From: Gp7-AA6 sp036395755
GTDB lineage: Bacteria > Acidobacteriota > Thermoanaerobaculia > UBA5066 > Gp7-AA6
Assembly: GCA_036395755.1 (NCBI GenBank)
Contig: DASWCZ010000079.1
Coordinates: 13,524 to 77,523 of the forward strand
DNA length: 64,000 bases
Reading direction: 5' to 3'
Program-made: the position numbers and the translations under genes
Part shown: positions 24,818 through 33,430 of the stretch, in pieces
How positions within the stretch are numbered: position 1 is the stretch's first letter
Layout: the number at the start of each line of letters is the position of its first letter
Notes under the pieces: model-generated
Database searches by the model: none
What the model was told of the DNA's origin: nothing
What the model saw: only the letters and a program-made list of their open reading frames with translations

Positions 24818-26266
24818 ATGGCAGAGCAGCAGATTGGTCGGGTCGTCCAGGTCATCGGCCCGGTTCTCGACGTCGAGTTTCCGGAGGGCCACCTGCCGCC
24901 GATCTTGAACGCGGTCGTGGTGAAGGACGAGGGCAAGGAAACCGGCATTCCCATCGACGTCATCGCGGAGGTCGCCCAGCACCTGGGCGAGAACCGAGTC
25001 CGGTGCATCTCGATGAAGCCGACCGACGGCATGGTGCGCGGCATGAAAGCCGTGGACACCGGCGGGACGATCACGATGCCGGTGGGCGAGGAGACGCTCG
25101 GCCGGATCCTGAACGTGGTCGGGGAGCCGGTGGACGGGCTCGGTCCCGTCAATGCGAAGGAGCGCTGGCCGATTCACCGCGATCCGCCGAGCTACGAAGA
25201 CCAGTCGACCGAGGTGGAGATGTTCGAGACCGGGATCAAGGTCATCGATCTTCTCGAGCCGTACTCGAAGGGGGGCAAGACGGGTCTCTTCGGCGGCGCC
25301 GGAGTCGGCAAGACCGTCATCGTGCTGGAGCTCATCAACAACGTCGCCATCCATCACGGCGGCTACTCTGTCTTCGCGGGCGTCGGCGAGCGCACGCGCG
25401 AGGGCAACGACCTGTATCTCGAGATGACCGAATCGGGAGTCATCACGCCGGGCGATCCGAAGAAGTCGAAGGCCGCGTTGATCTACGGGCAGATGACCGA
25501 GCCGCCGGGCGCGCGCCTGCGGGTCGGCCTTTCGGGCCTGACGGTCGCCGAGTACTTCCGCGACGTCGAGGGAAAGGACGTCATCCTCTTCATCGACAAC
25601 ATCTTCCGATTCACCCAGGCCGGCTCGGAAGTGTCGGCGCTCCTGGGGCGCATGCCGTCCGCGGTCGGGTACCAGCCGAATCTCGCGACCGAGATGGGCG
25701 AGCTACAGGAACGCATCACCTCGACCAAGAAAGGATCGATCACCTCGGTGCAGGCGATCTACGTCCCGGCGGACGACCTGACCGACCCGGCCCCCGCGAC
25801 CGCGTTCGCGCACCTCGACGCGACGACCGTTCTCTCGCGCCAGATCGCGGAGCTCGGCATCTACCCGGCGGTCGATCCGCTCTCCTCGACGTCGAAGATC
25901 CTCTCGCCGCGCATCGTGGGCGAGGAGCACTACGGCGTCGCGCGCGCAGTCCAGGCGATCCTGCAGAAATACAAGGACCTCCAGGACATCATCGCGATCC
26001 TCGGAATCGACGAGCTCTCCGATGACGACAAGCTGACGGTGGCCCGCGCGCGAAAGATCCAGAAGTTCCTGTCGCAGCCGTTCTTCGTCGCGGCGCAATT
26101 CACGGGCCTCGAAGGCCGCTACGTGAAGATCGCCGACTCGATCAAGGGCTTCTCCGAGATCGTCGAAGGCAAATGCGACGACATGCCCGAGCAGTCGTTC
26201 TTCATGGTCGGGACGATCGAGGAAGCGCGGGAGAGAGCGGAGAAGCTCGCGAAAGAGGCGGCGTAA
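24818..26266 (+). CDS. atpD: F1Fo ATP synthase subunit beta
   Basis: Beta carries the catalytic sites of F1. The 482-residue product has P-loop GGAGVGKTV, GERTREGNDLY, the catalytic Glu in that segment, the DNIFRFTQAGSEVSALLGR region and the DELSDDD motif that corresponds to DELSEED. The ATG at 24818 is preferred over the GTG at 24809 because AAGGAG at 24801-24806 is 11 bases from it and only 2 from the GTG. An attC-type site begins 20 bp after the stop. Confidence 0.97.
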   Translation: MAEQQIGRVVQVIGPVLDVEFPEGHLPPILNAVVVKDEGKETGIPIDVIAEVAQHLGENRVRCISMKPTDGMVRGMKAVDTGGTITMPVGEETLGRILNVVGEPVDGLGPVNAKERWPIHRDPPSYEDQSTEVEMFETGIKVIDLLEPYSKGGKTGLFGGAGVGKTVIVLELINNVAIHHGGYSVFAGVGERTREGNDLYLEMTESGVITPGDPKKSKAALIYGQMTEPPGARLRVGLSGLTVAEYFRDVEGKDVILFIDNIFRFTQAGSEVSALLGRMPSAVGYQPNLATEMGELQERITSTKKGSITSVQAIYVPADDLTDPAPATAFAHLDATTVLSRQIAELGIYPAVDPLSSTSKILSPRIVGEEHYGVARAVQAILQKYKDLQDIIAILGIDELSDDDKLTVARARKIQKFLSQPFFVAAQFTGLEGRYVKIADSIKGFSEIVEGKCDDMPEQSFFMVGTIEEARERAEKLAKEAA

Positions 26267-26286
26267 GACGGCTGTCGTAGCGCGCC

Positions 26287-26382
26287 GTCTAACATGGCGT
26301 TGCGGCGGACTCGCCGCCTCGCATTCGCTCGAGCCGCTCGCTACGCTCGCTCGGCTCACCGCTGAACGCCCGACCGTTAGGC
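26287..26382 (+). repeat. attC: attC-like integron recombination site
   Basis: A 96-bp imperfect palindrome begins with GTCTAAC (26287-26293, fits RYYYAAC) and ends with GTTAGGC (26376-26382, fits GTTRRRY). Inside it GGCGTTGCGG (26296-26305) pairs with CCGCTGAACGCC (26359-26370) leaving two unpaired bases, as expected of the extrahelical bases that orient attC recombination. Between them lies a variable palindrome including GAGCCG/CGGCTC. It sits 20 bp after atpD and starts a low-GC segment. Confidence 0.8.
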
Positions 26383-26423
26383 GTGCTTAGATGATCATTG
26401 AACGTAGGGTTCTGGAATAATAA

Positions 26424-27069
26424 ATGACGATATTCGGCAGACTTCGCTCGTCTCTCGCGATTGCGGCGCTGATTCCTTGCGGAGTCGCCACCGCGCAGAA
26501 CCTCATTCGGGACCCGACGTTCTCGTCGGGGATCGGGGCTTGGACCACGCGAGGCGCACTGCCCTCAAGATTGGACTGGAATGGAGGTCCAGGGGCTGAT
26601 GGAGCAGTTGGCTTCGCCCGACTGAGCGCACTGACTGGAGGTCCAGGAGCGTTCTTCGGAAGAGTCTGCCTTCCAGCCCGACCAGGGGTGGTCTATTTAT
26701 GGGGGCGGCTATCTCCGATTTCTGTCTGCCCCAGATGCTAGTGCCCAGTTCACCCTTAGCTTCTCGGGGGACTCCGCTTGCGCAGGTCCTATTCTCCTTC
26801 ACGCTGGTGGTCCCCAACTCTCTGGCTCTCTGGCGAGCCCTAACACGTGGTATCTGAGACCAGGGCAAGATGTCGCTGCTCCCTCAGGCGCCAACAGCGT
26901 TAGCTTTGAGATTCAGCTCACCACCTTGTCTAACCCTCTCCGCAGTGTTGACTTCGACAATGTATATTTCGGCCCCCCAGCCGTCGTTCCGATGCTTTCA
27001 ATCTCGAACCTACTGCTTCTGGCCGCCGCAATGGCAGCCGTAGGTCTCTGGCGCTTAGCGAGTCGATGA
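26424..27069 (+). pseudogene. Frameshifted secreted protein with a C-terminal membrane/sorting tail
   Basis: Reading from the ATG at 26424 gives a signal peptide (LAIAALIPCGVATAQ) followed by NLIRDPTFSSGIGAWT, a pattern seen in carbohydrate-binding-like secreted proteins. The frame stops at 26739-26741. The reading frame one base further on stays open to 27069 and ends with VVPMLSISNLLLLAAAMAAV and WRLASR, resembling an IPTL-CTERM-type tail. Removing one G from the run GGGGG at 26701-26705 joins the halves through YLWGGYLRFLSAPDA into a coherent protein of about 214 residues. It lies right after attC and has lower GC, so it is probably a cassette gene. It may be a true pseudogene, a phase-variable run or a sequencing error. 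Confidence 0.7.
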
Positions 27070-27328
27070 ATGTCTCTGCCCCAAGAACTGGCTTCATTCT
27101 GGATCCGCCATTGAAGCCGCAAACTGTATGCTCTTAGCATATCTGGCTGTTGCCGATATTTCAGACTTAGGTAGGAATGGAGACGGCCGCCAGGCCGAGC
27201 GAGCGGTCCGACCGGGGAACAACGGCCATACATGGTATTGAAGCGGACTCGCCGGCCTCGCATTCGCTCGGGCCCAGGTTTTGCTCGCTCGGCCTGGCGC
27301 GGAACGTCCGTCTCGACTGGAGACTTCT
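27070..27328. repeat. Non-coding segment with a degenerate attC-like palindrome
   Basis: No gene is evident between 27070 and 27328. A 16-bp perfect inverted repeat (GCCAGGCCGAGCGAGC at 27189-27204 and its complement at 27283-27298) is extended by GAGACGG/CCGTCTC at 27180 and 27308. Within it, ACATGGTATTGAAGCGGACTC (27234 onward) and CCTCGCATTCGCTCG match the inner part of the attC at 26287. The conserved GTTAGGC end is missing, so this looks like a decayed second attC that would have closed the cassette. Confidence 0.55.
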
Positions 27329-27781
27329 ATGGGCAGGATCACTCGTCGCGACTTCGTAAGTATTAGTGCCGCGGGCGGGCTCATAGCTCTTGGATCTGAT
27401 CCGGCACGCTTTGACCGCCGGCGGGATGAAAGCAAAGGAGGAAGACCGATGCCGTTCTATCTGACCCGGTTCAGTTACACGCCAGCGACTTGGGCGAAGC
27501 TCATCAAGAACCCCGAAGACCGCCGAGCGGCAGCCAGGCAGTACATCGAGGCGGTCGGCGGAAAGCTGCACGGTTTCTGGTATGCCTTAGGCGATCACGA
27601 CGGATACAATTTGTGGGAGGCTCCGGATAACGTCTCGATAGCAGCCACGACGATCGCGATCAACGCCGGCGGAGCGCTGAGCTCCCTCCAGACGACTGCC
27701 TTGCTGACCGTCGAGGAGACGCTCGCAGCCCTGAAGAAAGCCTCATCGATCAAGTATCGGCCACCGGGAGAAAAGGGATAG
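27329..27781 (+). CDS. GYD domain-containing protein, possibly Tat-exported
   Basis: From residue 41 the product matches the GYD family: FYLTRFSYTPATWAKLIKNP, GGKLHGFWYALGDHDGYNLWE and a helical C-terminus, a ferredoxin-like small domain of unknown function. Two starts are credible. ATG 27329 follows TGGAGA and adds a leader with TRRDFVSISAAGGLIALG, a good twin-arginine pattern. ATG 27449 follows a very strong AAAGGAGG and gives the usual family start MPFYL. I annotate the longer form but the shorter one (about 110 residues) may be the main product. It belongs to the same acquired-looking segment within the atp cluster. Confidence 0.75.
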   Translation: MGRITRRDFVSISAAGGLIALGSDPARFDRRRDESKGGRPMPFYLTRFSYTPATWAKLIKNPEDRRAAARQYIEAVGGKLHGFWYALGDHDGYNLWEAPDNVSIAATTIAINAGGALSSLQTTALLTVEETLAALKKASSIKYRPPGEKG

Positions 27782-27997
27782 CAGCACTCCCCGCTCGAAT
27801 CGGTCTTGGTCTATCAACGCTCGGCGCCTGACCAGGAGTTGTGGGTTCGGCGCCGCGCTTCGCCAGGCGACCGTTGGCCGTCGATGGTGAGGTGCCCTAC
27901 CCGAGACCCGGTGCCTCGACAGACTTCGACCATCCCGACCGAGGGGAGAACAGCGCCGTCTGAGGTTGCGAGGCGCCTTCGGTGATAATCCGGCGCC

Positions 27998-28792
27998 ATG
28001 GATCTCGGAATCGCCGGCCGCGTGGCGATGGTCGCGGCAGCGAGCAAGGGCATCGGGCGAGGGGTCGCGACGGCGCTCCTCGGCGAAGGATGCCGCGTGT
28101 CGATCTGCGCGCGGACGGCGGAGCAGCTCGAGTCGGCGCGGGAGGAAATGGCCGCGGCGGCGCCGATCACGGAAGTCCTGGGCGTTCCGTGCGACGTGAC
28201 CAAGGAGGAAGAGCTCGCCGCCTGGCACCGCGTGACCGTGTCCCGGTTCGGCCCGGTCGAGATCCTCGTCACGAACACGGGAGGACCGCCCGCCGCGCGA
28301 TTCCTGGACCTGACGGAAGCCCAGTGGCGCGAGGGGATCGAAGGGGTGCTCTTCAACGTCGTGCGCCTCTGCCGGCTCGTCCTTCCGGAGATGCGCAAGC
28401 GCCGCTGGGGCCGGATCGTGCACCTGACCTCGCTCGCCGCGAAGCAGCCGATCGAGCTCCTGACCGTGTCGAGCACCCTGCGCGCCGGCCTCTCCGCGCT
28501 CACCAAGACGATGTCCAACGAGTTCGCGGGCGAAGGCGTCCTCGTCAACGCGGTCATGCCCGGGCACATCCTGACGGACCGCCAGGTCGAATTGAACGAA
28601 ATCCGCTCCCGCGAGGAGGGAATCTCCGCCGACGACTACACTCGACGGCTCGCTGCGGCGATCCCGCTCCACCGCCATGGCCGGCCGGAAGAGATCGGCG
28701 ACGTCGTCGCCTTTCTCGCGAGCGAGCGGGCGAGTTACGTCACGGGCGCCACCCTGCAGGTGGACGGCGGAGTCATTCAGAGCACGTTCTGA
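27998..28792 (+). CDS. SDR-family protein with altered catalytic residues
   Basis: The 264-residue product is a Rossmann-fold short-chain dehydrogenase/reductase, similar to FabG-like proteins (VNAVMPGHILT; FLASERASYVTGATLQVDGG). The nucleotide loop reads AAASKGIGRG in place of TGxxxGIG. The catalytic YxxxK region reads TVSSTLRAGL, so Tyr and Lys are replaced by Ser and Arg. A known SDR subgroup deviates in this way, so its reaction is uncertain. It is 13 bp upstream of atpC and appears to share its transcript, although it has no known link to ATP synthase. Confidence 0.85.
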   Translation: MDLGIAGRVAMVAAASKGIGRGVATALLGEGCRVSICARTAEQLESAREEMAAAAPITEVLGVPCDVTKEEELAAWHRVTVSRFGPVEILVTNTGGPPAARFLDLTEAQWREGIEGVLFNVVRLCRLVLPEMRKRRWGRIVHLTSLAAKQPIELLTVSSTLRAGLSALTKTMSNEFAGEGVLVNAVMPGHILTDRQVELNEIRSREEGISADDYTRRLAAAIPLHRHGRPEEIGDVVAFLASERASYVTGATLQVDGGVIQSTF

Positions 28793-28805
28793 CGAGAGGA
28801 AGCCG

Positions 28806-29201
28806 ATGAAACTCAAGCTGAAGGTCGTCACGCCCACCCGCACCGTGGTCGATTCCGAGGCCGACTTTGTCGAGATGCCCGGCGAGCTCGGTTACCTGGG
28901 CATCCTGCCAGGACACACTCCGCTCATCACGGTCGTCAAGACGGGCGTCCTCTCCTTCAAGAGTGACGGTTCCGAGCGCGCCCTTGCGATTACGGCGGGC
29001 TTCGCGGAGGTCTCGAACGACGTCGTGACCGTTCTCGCGGACTCGGCCGACCAACCGTCCGAGGTCGACGTCGCGGCGGCGGAGCGGGAGCGCGCGCAGG
29101 CGGAGGAGGAATTGAAGACGGCGGGCCGGGAAACGCTCGAGCAGATCCGATCGAAGCTCGAGCTGGCCGAGGCGAGGCTCGCGGTGGCGAAGCGGAGCTG
29201 A
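28806..29201 (+). CDS. atpC: F1Fo ATP synthase subunit epsilon
   Basis: Epsilon is the small rotor subunit and inhibitor of F1. The 131-residue product starts MKLKLKVVTPTRTVVDSEADFVEMPGELG and has GILPGHTPLITVVKTG and a helical C-terminus with AEEELKTAGRETLEQIRSKLELAEARLAVA. GAGAGGAAGCC precedes the ATG. It lies 2.5 kb downstream of atpD, whereas the two genes are normally adjacent, because of the cassette-like segment and the SDR gene. Confidence 0.95.
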   Translation: MKLKLKVVTPTRTVVDSEADFVEMPGELGYLGILPGHTPLITVVKTGVLSFKSDGSERALAITAGFAEVSNDVVTVLADSADQPSEVDVAAAERERAQAEEELKTAGRETLEQIRSKLELAEARLAVAKRS

Positions 29202-29203
29202 CT

Positions 29204-30937
29204 TCAGAAGACCGATGCCATCGAAACGGCGGGCACGAAGCCGGACGGTGACGGTCGGCTCCAACCCGGTCCGCGAAGCGCTCGGCCCGGCGTCCTGCCG
29301 GTCAGCTTTCCTCCGTCCACGACGAGCACGCCGTTGACGGCGACGAAGCGGAACCCTTCGCTGTAGCGGTTCGGGGCCTCGAACGTCGCGACGTCGCTGA
29401 CCGTCCGGGGATCGAAGACCGCCAGGTCCGCGGGGAAGCCCTCCTTGACGAGACCGCGGTCGGAGAGCCCCGCGGCCTCCGCCGCAAACGACGTCATCTT
29501 CCGGATGGCCTCTTCCAGCCGCAGAATTTTCTCGTCGCGGACGTAGTGCCCGAGGATCCGCGCCGCCGAGCCCCAGCCCCGCGGGTGCGATCCCTCGTGC
29601 GAGAAAGGCCCGTCGGTCGCCTTCGCGGGCGAGTCGGTTCCGAAGGAGACGAGCGGGTGGGCGAGAGCGGCCCGGACGTCCTTCTCGTCCATGATCGAGA
29701 TGATGCAGGACACGTTGGCGCGATCAGCGAGGACGAGGTCGATGAGCGCGTCGCGCGGGTCTTTTTTTTCTTCGTCGGCGATTTTCGCGATCGTCTTGCC
29801 TTCGTAAGCCTTGAGCTTGTCGGAGAGGACCGATCCGACCATGACGCCTTCCGGACCGCCGGAGCCCAGGTACTGGTTCTCCCAGTCGGTCGTGTCGCGC
29901 GCCATGTCCTCGCGGGCGCGCTCGCGCGTCGCCGGGTCGGAGAGGCGTTTCAGGAGGGCCTCGCGTCCGCCCTCGCGGACCCAGGGGGGGAGGCAGGCGT
30001 CCAGGCCGTTGGACGCGCGGTTGTACGGGTACTGGTTCGCACTGACGTCGAGACCCTCCGTGCGCGCCGCCTCGATCTTCTTCAAGACCTCGGGCATCCG
30101 CCCCCAGTTCGGCTTGTAGGCGGTTTTCAGATGCCAGATCTGTGTTCGCACCTTCGCGTTGCGCGCGATCGAGAAGACCTCCTCGAGCGAGGAGTCGATG
30201 CGAGAAGACTCCGACCGCTGGTGCGTGAAATAGGCGCCGCCGTGGCGCGCGGCGACTTTCGAGAGCGCCGTGAGCTCCTCGGTCGTCGAGTAGATGTTGG
30301 GAATGTACTGGAGCGATGACGAGACGCCGAGCGCGCCCTCGCGCATCGCCTGTTCCAGCAGCGACTGCATCGAGGCGATCTCGGTCGACGTCGCCGCGCG
30401 CCTCTCTTTGCCGATGACGTAACTCCGAAGCCCTCCGGAACCGATGAACGTTCCGAGGTTGATCGCGGTGCCGCGCCTCTCCAGCGTCTTGAAGTAGCCG
30501 TCCAGGGTCCGCCAGTCCGGCCACACGCCGTATTTCTTGTAGGTGTCACGCTCCTCGTCGATCAGCCCCTGGTTGAGCGGCGCGATCGACACGCCTTCGC
30601 CCGTCACTTCGGTCGTGATCCCCTGCGTCACTTTCGACGCGGCCCGTCCGTCGACGAGGACGTTGTACTCGGACTGTCCCAGGAGATCGATGAACCCGGG
30701 CGCGACGATAAGACCGCGCGCGTCGATCCGCCGTTTCGCCGGGCGCTTCCCGAGCGGTCCGATCGCGACGATCCGACCGTCGCGGACCGCTACGTCCGCG
30801 ACGAACCAGGGCGCGCCGGTTCCGTCCACGACGCGGCCACCCTCGAAGACGAGGTCGTCGATCGCCGGAGCGCGCGGTGCGAAAAGCGCGATGGACGGCA
30901 AAGCCAGGAGGGCTCCGACCGCGATGAGCTTCTTCAT
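29204..30937 (-). CDS. Secreted D-aminoacylase-family amidohydrolase lacking the HxH motif
   Basis: The 577-residue protein has a signal peptide (MKKLIAVGALLALPSIALFAPRA cleaved near here), an N-terminal beta-sandwich segment (VVDGTGAPWFVADVAVRDGRIVAIG) and a TIM-barrel. It matches N-acyl-D-amino-acid deacylases in TQGITTEVTGEG, FTHQRSE, FGTDSPAKA and the C-terminal SFAAEAAGLSDRGLVKEGFPADLAVFDP. The expected metal site PGFIDVHTH reads PGFIDLLGQSE, so the HxH is absent. It probably acts outside the cytoplasm on an amide substrate with a changed metal site. It is divergent from the M20 gene with only 25 bp between. Confidence 0.85.
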   Translation of the reverse strand: MKKLIAVGALLALPSIALFAPRAPAIDDLVFEGGRVVDGTGAPWFVADVAVRDGRIVAIGPLGKRPAKRRIDARGLIVAPGFIDLLGQSEYNVLVDGRAASKVTQGITTEVTGEGVSIAPLNQGLIDEERDTYKKYGVWPDWRTLDGYFKTLERRGTAINLGTFIGSGGLRSYVIGKERRAATSTEIASMQSLLEQAMREGALGVSSSLQYIPNIYSTTEELTALSKVAARHGGAYFTHQRSESSRIDSSLEEVFSIARNAKVRTQIWHLKTAYKPNWGRMPEVLKKIEAARTEGLDVSANQYPYNRASNGLDACLPPWVREGGREALLKRLSDPATRERAREDMARDTTDWENQYLGSGGPEGVMVGSVLSDKLKAYEGKTIAKIADEEKKDPRDALIDLVLADRANVSCIISIMDEKDVRAALAHPLVSFGTDSPAKATDGPFSHEGSHPRGWGSAARILGHYVRDEKILRLEEAIRKMTSFAAEAAGLSDRGLVKEGFPADLAVFDPRTVSDVATFEAPNRYSEGFRFVAVNGVLVVDGGKLTGRTPGRALRGPGWSRPSPSGFVPAVSMASVF

Positions 30938-30962
30938 GGCTTCAAGTCTATGATCGCCGCCG

Positions 30963-32030
30963 ATGCAGTCCGACGCGGTTTCGCCAGGCGCCGGCGCGCG
31001 GGCGGTGGACCTCCTCGAGCGGCTGGTCGAGATCCCGTCGGTGACCGGCGCCGAGAAGCCGCTGCTCTCGTTTCTGGAAGAGCGTTACCGGGGATCGGGC
31101 TGGACCGTCGAGTCCATGGAGGTCGGTCCCGACCGGCGCAACCTCTTCATCCACCGCGGGCACCCGAGCGTCGTCCTGACGACGCACGCGGACACGGTGC
31201 CTCCGTTCTTTCCGCCGCGCCAGGAGGCGAATTCCTTGATCGGCCGCGGAGCCTGCGACGCGAAGGCGAGCCTCGCCGCGCAGGCGATTGCCTTGGAAGA
31301 GCTGGCGCGGGACCGAGGGGGCGAGGTCGGGCTCCTCGTGCTCGTCGGAGAGGAGCGCGGTTCCGACGGCGCGCTCGCGGCCAACCGGCGCCCGCATCTC
31401 GCTCGATATTTGATCGGCGGCGAGCCGACCGGCAGCCGCTTCGTCACCGGTTCGAAAGGCTGCCTGCGGATCGAGGTCGAAGCGCGCGGCGTGTCGGGGC
31501 ACTCGTCGATTCCGGAGAGCGGCCGCTCCGCGGTCGATCCGCTGCTCGACTTTCTGAACGACCTGCGCGAGCTGAAGCTGCCGGAGCATCCGGCGTTCGG
31601 GCGGACGACGATGAACATCGGCCTGATCCAGGCCGGCACCGCGCCGAACGTCATCGCGGAGAGCGCGCGCGCCGAAGTCATTTTCCGCACGGGACAGCCG
31701 ATCGAGATGCTGCTCGCGCACATCCGCCCGATGGCGCAGGGCCGGGTCGGGCTCGCCGTCGGCTACCGCTCGGATCCCGTTTCGTTCCGTCGCCCGAAGG
31801 GGGAGCCGGGTGACGTCGTCTCCTTCGCCTGCGACCTGCCGCTCCTGCCGGCGTGGGGCGAGCCAATCCTCTTCGGGCCCGGCTCGATCCGCGACGCGCA
31901 CGGTGCGGAGGAAAAAGTGGAGCTCGCGGAGGTCGAGGCGGCGGTCGCGGTCTACGCCCGGCTCGTGCGGGGCCTTCTGGCGCGCGGCGACGCGTGCCTG
32001 GAACCCCGGAACACCGGGACCGTCCGATAG
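30963..32030 (+). CDS. M20-family metallopeptidase/deacylase (ArgE/DapE/ACY1-like)
   Basis: This 355-residue cytoplasmic zinc hydrolase is related to succinyl-diaminopimelate desuccinylase and acetylornithine deacetylase. It shows VVLTTHADTVPPFF (metal His and Asp), GRGACDAKASLAAQ (bridging Asp), VGEERGSDGA (catalytic Glu-Glu), a GGEPTG strand and the dimerisation domain SGHSSIPESG, with a metal His near the C-terminus (RDAHGAEEKVEL). The precise substrate cannot be assigned from sequence. It is followed 11 bp later by the M16 pair. Confidence 0.88.
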   Translation: MQSDAVSPGAGARAVDLLERLVEIPSVTGAEKPLLSFLEERYRGSGWTVESMEVGPDRRNLFIHRGHPSVVLTTHADTVPPFFPPRQEANSLIGRGACDAKASLAAQAIALEELARDRGGEVGLLVLVGEERGSDGALAANRRPHLARYLIGGEPTGSRFVTGSKGCLRIEVEARGVSGHSSIPESGRSAVDPLLDFLNDLRELKLPEHPAFGRTTMNIGLIQAGTAPNVIAESARAEVIFRTGQPIEMLLAHIRPMAQGRVGLAVGYRSDPVSFRRPKGEPGDVVSFACDLPLLPAWGEPILFGPGSIRDAHGAEEKVELAEVEAAVAVYARLVRGLLARGDACLEPRNTGTVR

Positions 32031-32041
32031 CGGGAAATAGA

Positions 32042-33430
32042 ATGCCCGCGGTGAAGGTGCGTTTCGCGCTCGTCCCTCTGATGACCCTGTCCCTGCTCGT
32101 GCCGGGGCGCGCGGCCGGCCAGGAGGAGAAAAAGCTCGCGGTTCCCTACACCGAGTTCACCCTCCCGAACGGCCTCGACGTGATCCTCCACGAGGACCAC
32201 AAGGTTCCGCTCGTCGCGGTCAGCGCCTGGTACCACGTCGGCTCCGCGCGCGAGAAGCCGGGTCGAACCGGGTTCGCCCACCTCTTCGAGCACATCATGT
32301 TCGAAGGGTCGGGGCACGTGGCCGAAGGGAATTTCGACAACTGGCTCGAGTCCGCCGGCGGCGACAACAACGGCTCGACGGACAACGACCGGACGAACTA
32401 CTGGGAAACGGTCCCCTCCAACGCGCTCGAGCTGGCGCTCTTCCTCGAGTCCGACCGGATGGGCTACCTGCTCGATTCGTTGAATCTCGAGAAAGTCAAC
32501 GTGCAACGCGACGTGGTCAAGAACGAGCGCCGGCAGTCGTATGAGAACCGTCCATACGGAATGGCGTTCCTGAAGCTGCCCGAAGAGCTCTTCCCTCCCA
32601 ACCACCCGTACCACTGGCCGGTGATCGGCTCGATGGAAGACCTGACCGCGGCGAGCTACGAGGACGTGGTCCAGTTCTTCAAGAGCTGGTACCGGCCGAA
32701 CAACACGAGCCTCGTCGTCGCGGGGGACATCGATCCCGCCGACGCGCGGCGGAAGGTCGAAAAGTGGTTCTCCGACGTTCCCCGGGGGGCGGCCGTGCCG
32801 CCGATCGCCGCGCCGCCCGCGGTCCTGACTTCGGAGAAGCGGCTGACGCTCGAGGACCGGGTCCAGCTGCCGCGTCTGTATCTCGCGTGGCTCTCCCCCC
32901 AGCTCTTCGCGCCCGGCGACGAAGCGATGAACGTCCTTTCACGCGTGCTCGCGTCCGGCAAGAACTCCCGGCTCTACAAGAGGCTCGTCTACGACCTCCA
33001 GATCGCCCAGGACGTGTCGGCGAGCCAGAACTCCGGTCCTCTCGGTTCCTCTTTCCTTCTGATCGTCACGGCCCGCGAAGGCCACGGTCTCTCCGAGATC
33101 GAGAAAGTGGTCTCCGAGGAGCTCGCGAGAGTGAAGCGGGACCCGCCTACGCCCCGCGAGCTCGAACGCGCCGTCAACCAGATCGAGGCCGCGTTCTACG
33201 GCGGGATGGAGCGCGTGGGCGGATTCGGAGGGGTTGCGGATCAGCTGAACGCGTACGAGTTTTACGCGGGCCGGCCGGATTACTTCGCGGAGGATCTCGC
33301 GCGTTACACGTCTCTCGACACCCAGGACATCCAGGCGGCCGCAAACCGCTATCTGCGGGACGACGCGCGCCTCGTCCTCTCGGTCGTGCCGCAGGGGAAG
33401 AAGACCCTGGCCGCGGAAAAGAAGCCATGA
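32042..33430 (+). CDS. M16-family zinc peptidase, catalytic subunit
   Basis: The 462-residue protein has a signal peptide (ALVPLMTLSLLVPGRAAGQ), so it is likely periplasmic. The inverted zinc motif HLFEH (His80, Glu83, His84) is followed by the distal Glu in VVKNERRQ. Two M16 domains are visible, the second with YGGMERVGGFGG. Its stop overlaps the ATG of a second M16 protein that lacks the zinc motif. Such pairs form active heterodimers, as in mitochondrial processing peptidase and bacterial PqqL/YmxG-like pairs. Confidence 0.93.
   Translation: MPAVKVRFALVPLMTLSLLVPGRAAGQEEKKLAVPYTEFTLPNGLDVILHEDHKVPLVAVSAWYHVGSAREKPGRTGFAHLFEHIMFEGSGHVAEGNFDNWLESAGGDNNGSTDNDRTNYWETVPSNALELALFLESDRMGYLLDSLNLEKVNVQRDVVKNERRQSYENRPYGMAFLKLPEELFPPNHPYHWPVIGSMEDLTAASYEDVVQFFKSWYRPNNTSLVVAGDIDPADARRKVEKWFSDVPRGAAVPPIAAPPAVLTSEKRLTLEDRVQLPRLYLAWLSPQLFAPGDEAMNVLSRVLASGKNSRLYKRLVYDLQIAQDVSASQNSGPLGSSFLLIVTAREGHGLSEIEKVVSEELARVKRDPPTPRELERAVNQIEAAFYGGMERVGGFGGVADQLNAYEFYAGRPDYFAEDLARYTSLDTQDIQAAANRYLRDDARLVLSVVPQGKKTLAAEKKP

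Noticed and set aside
27782..27997. Possible third attC between the GYD gene and the SDR gene
   Set aside because: No RYYYAAC/GTTRRRY pair in the right arrangement was found; only short GC-rich inverted repeats such as GGCGCC.
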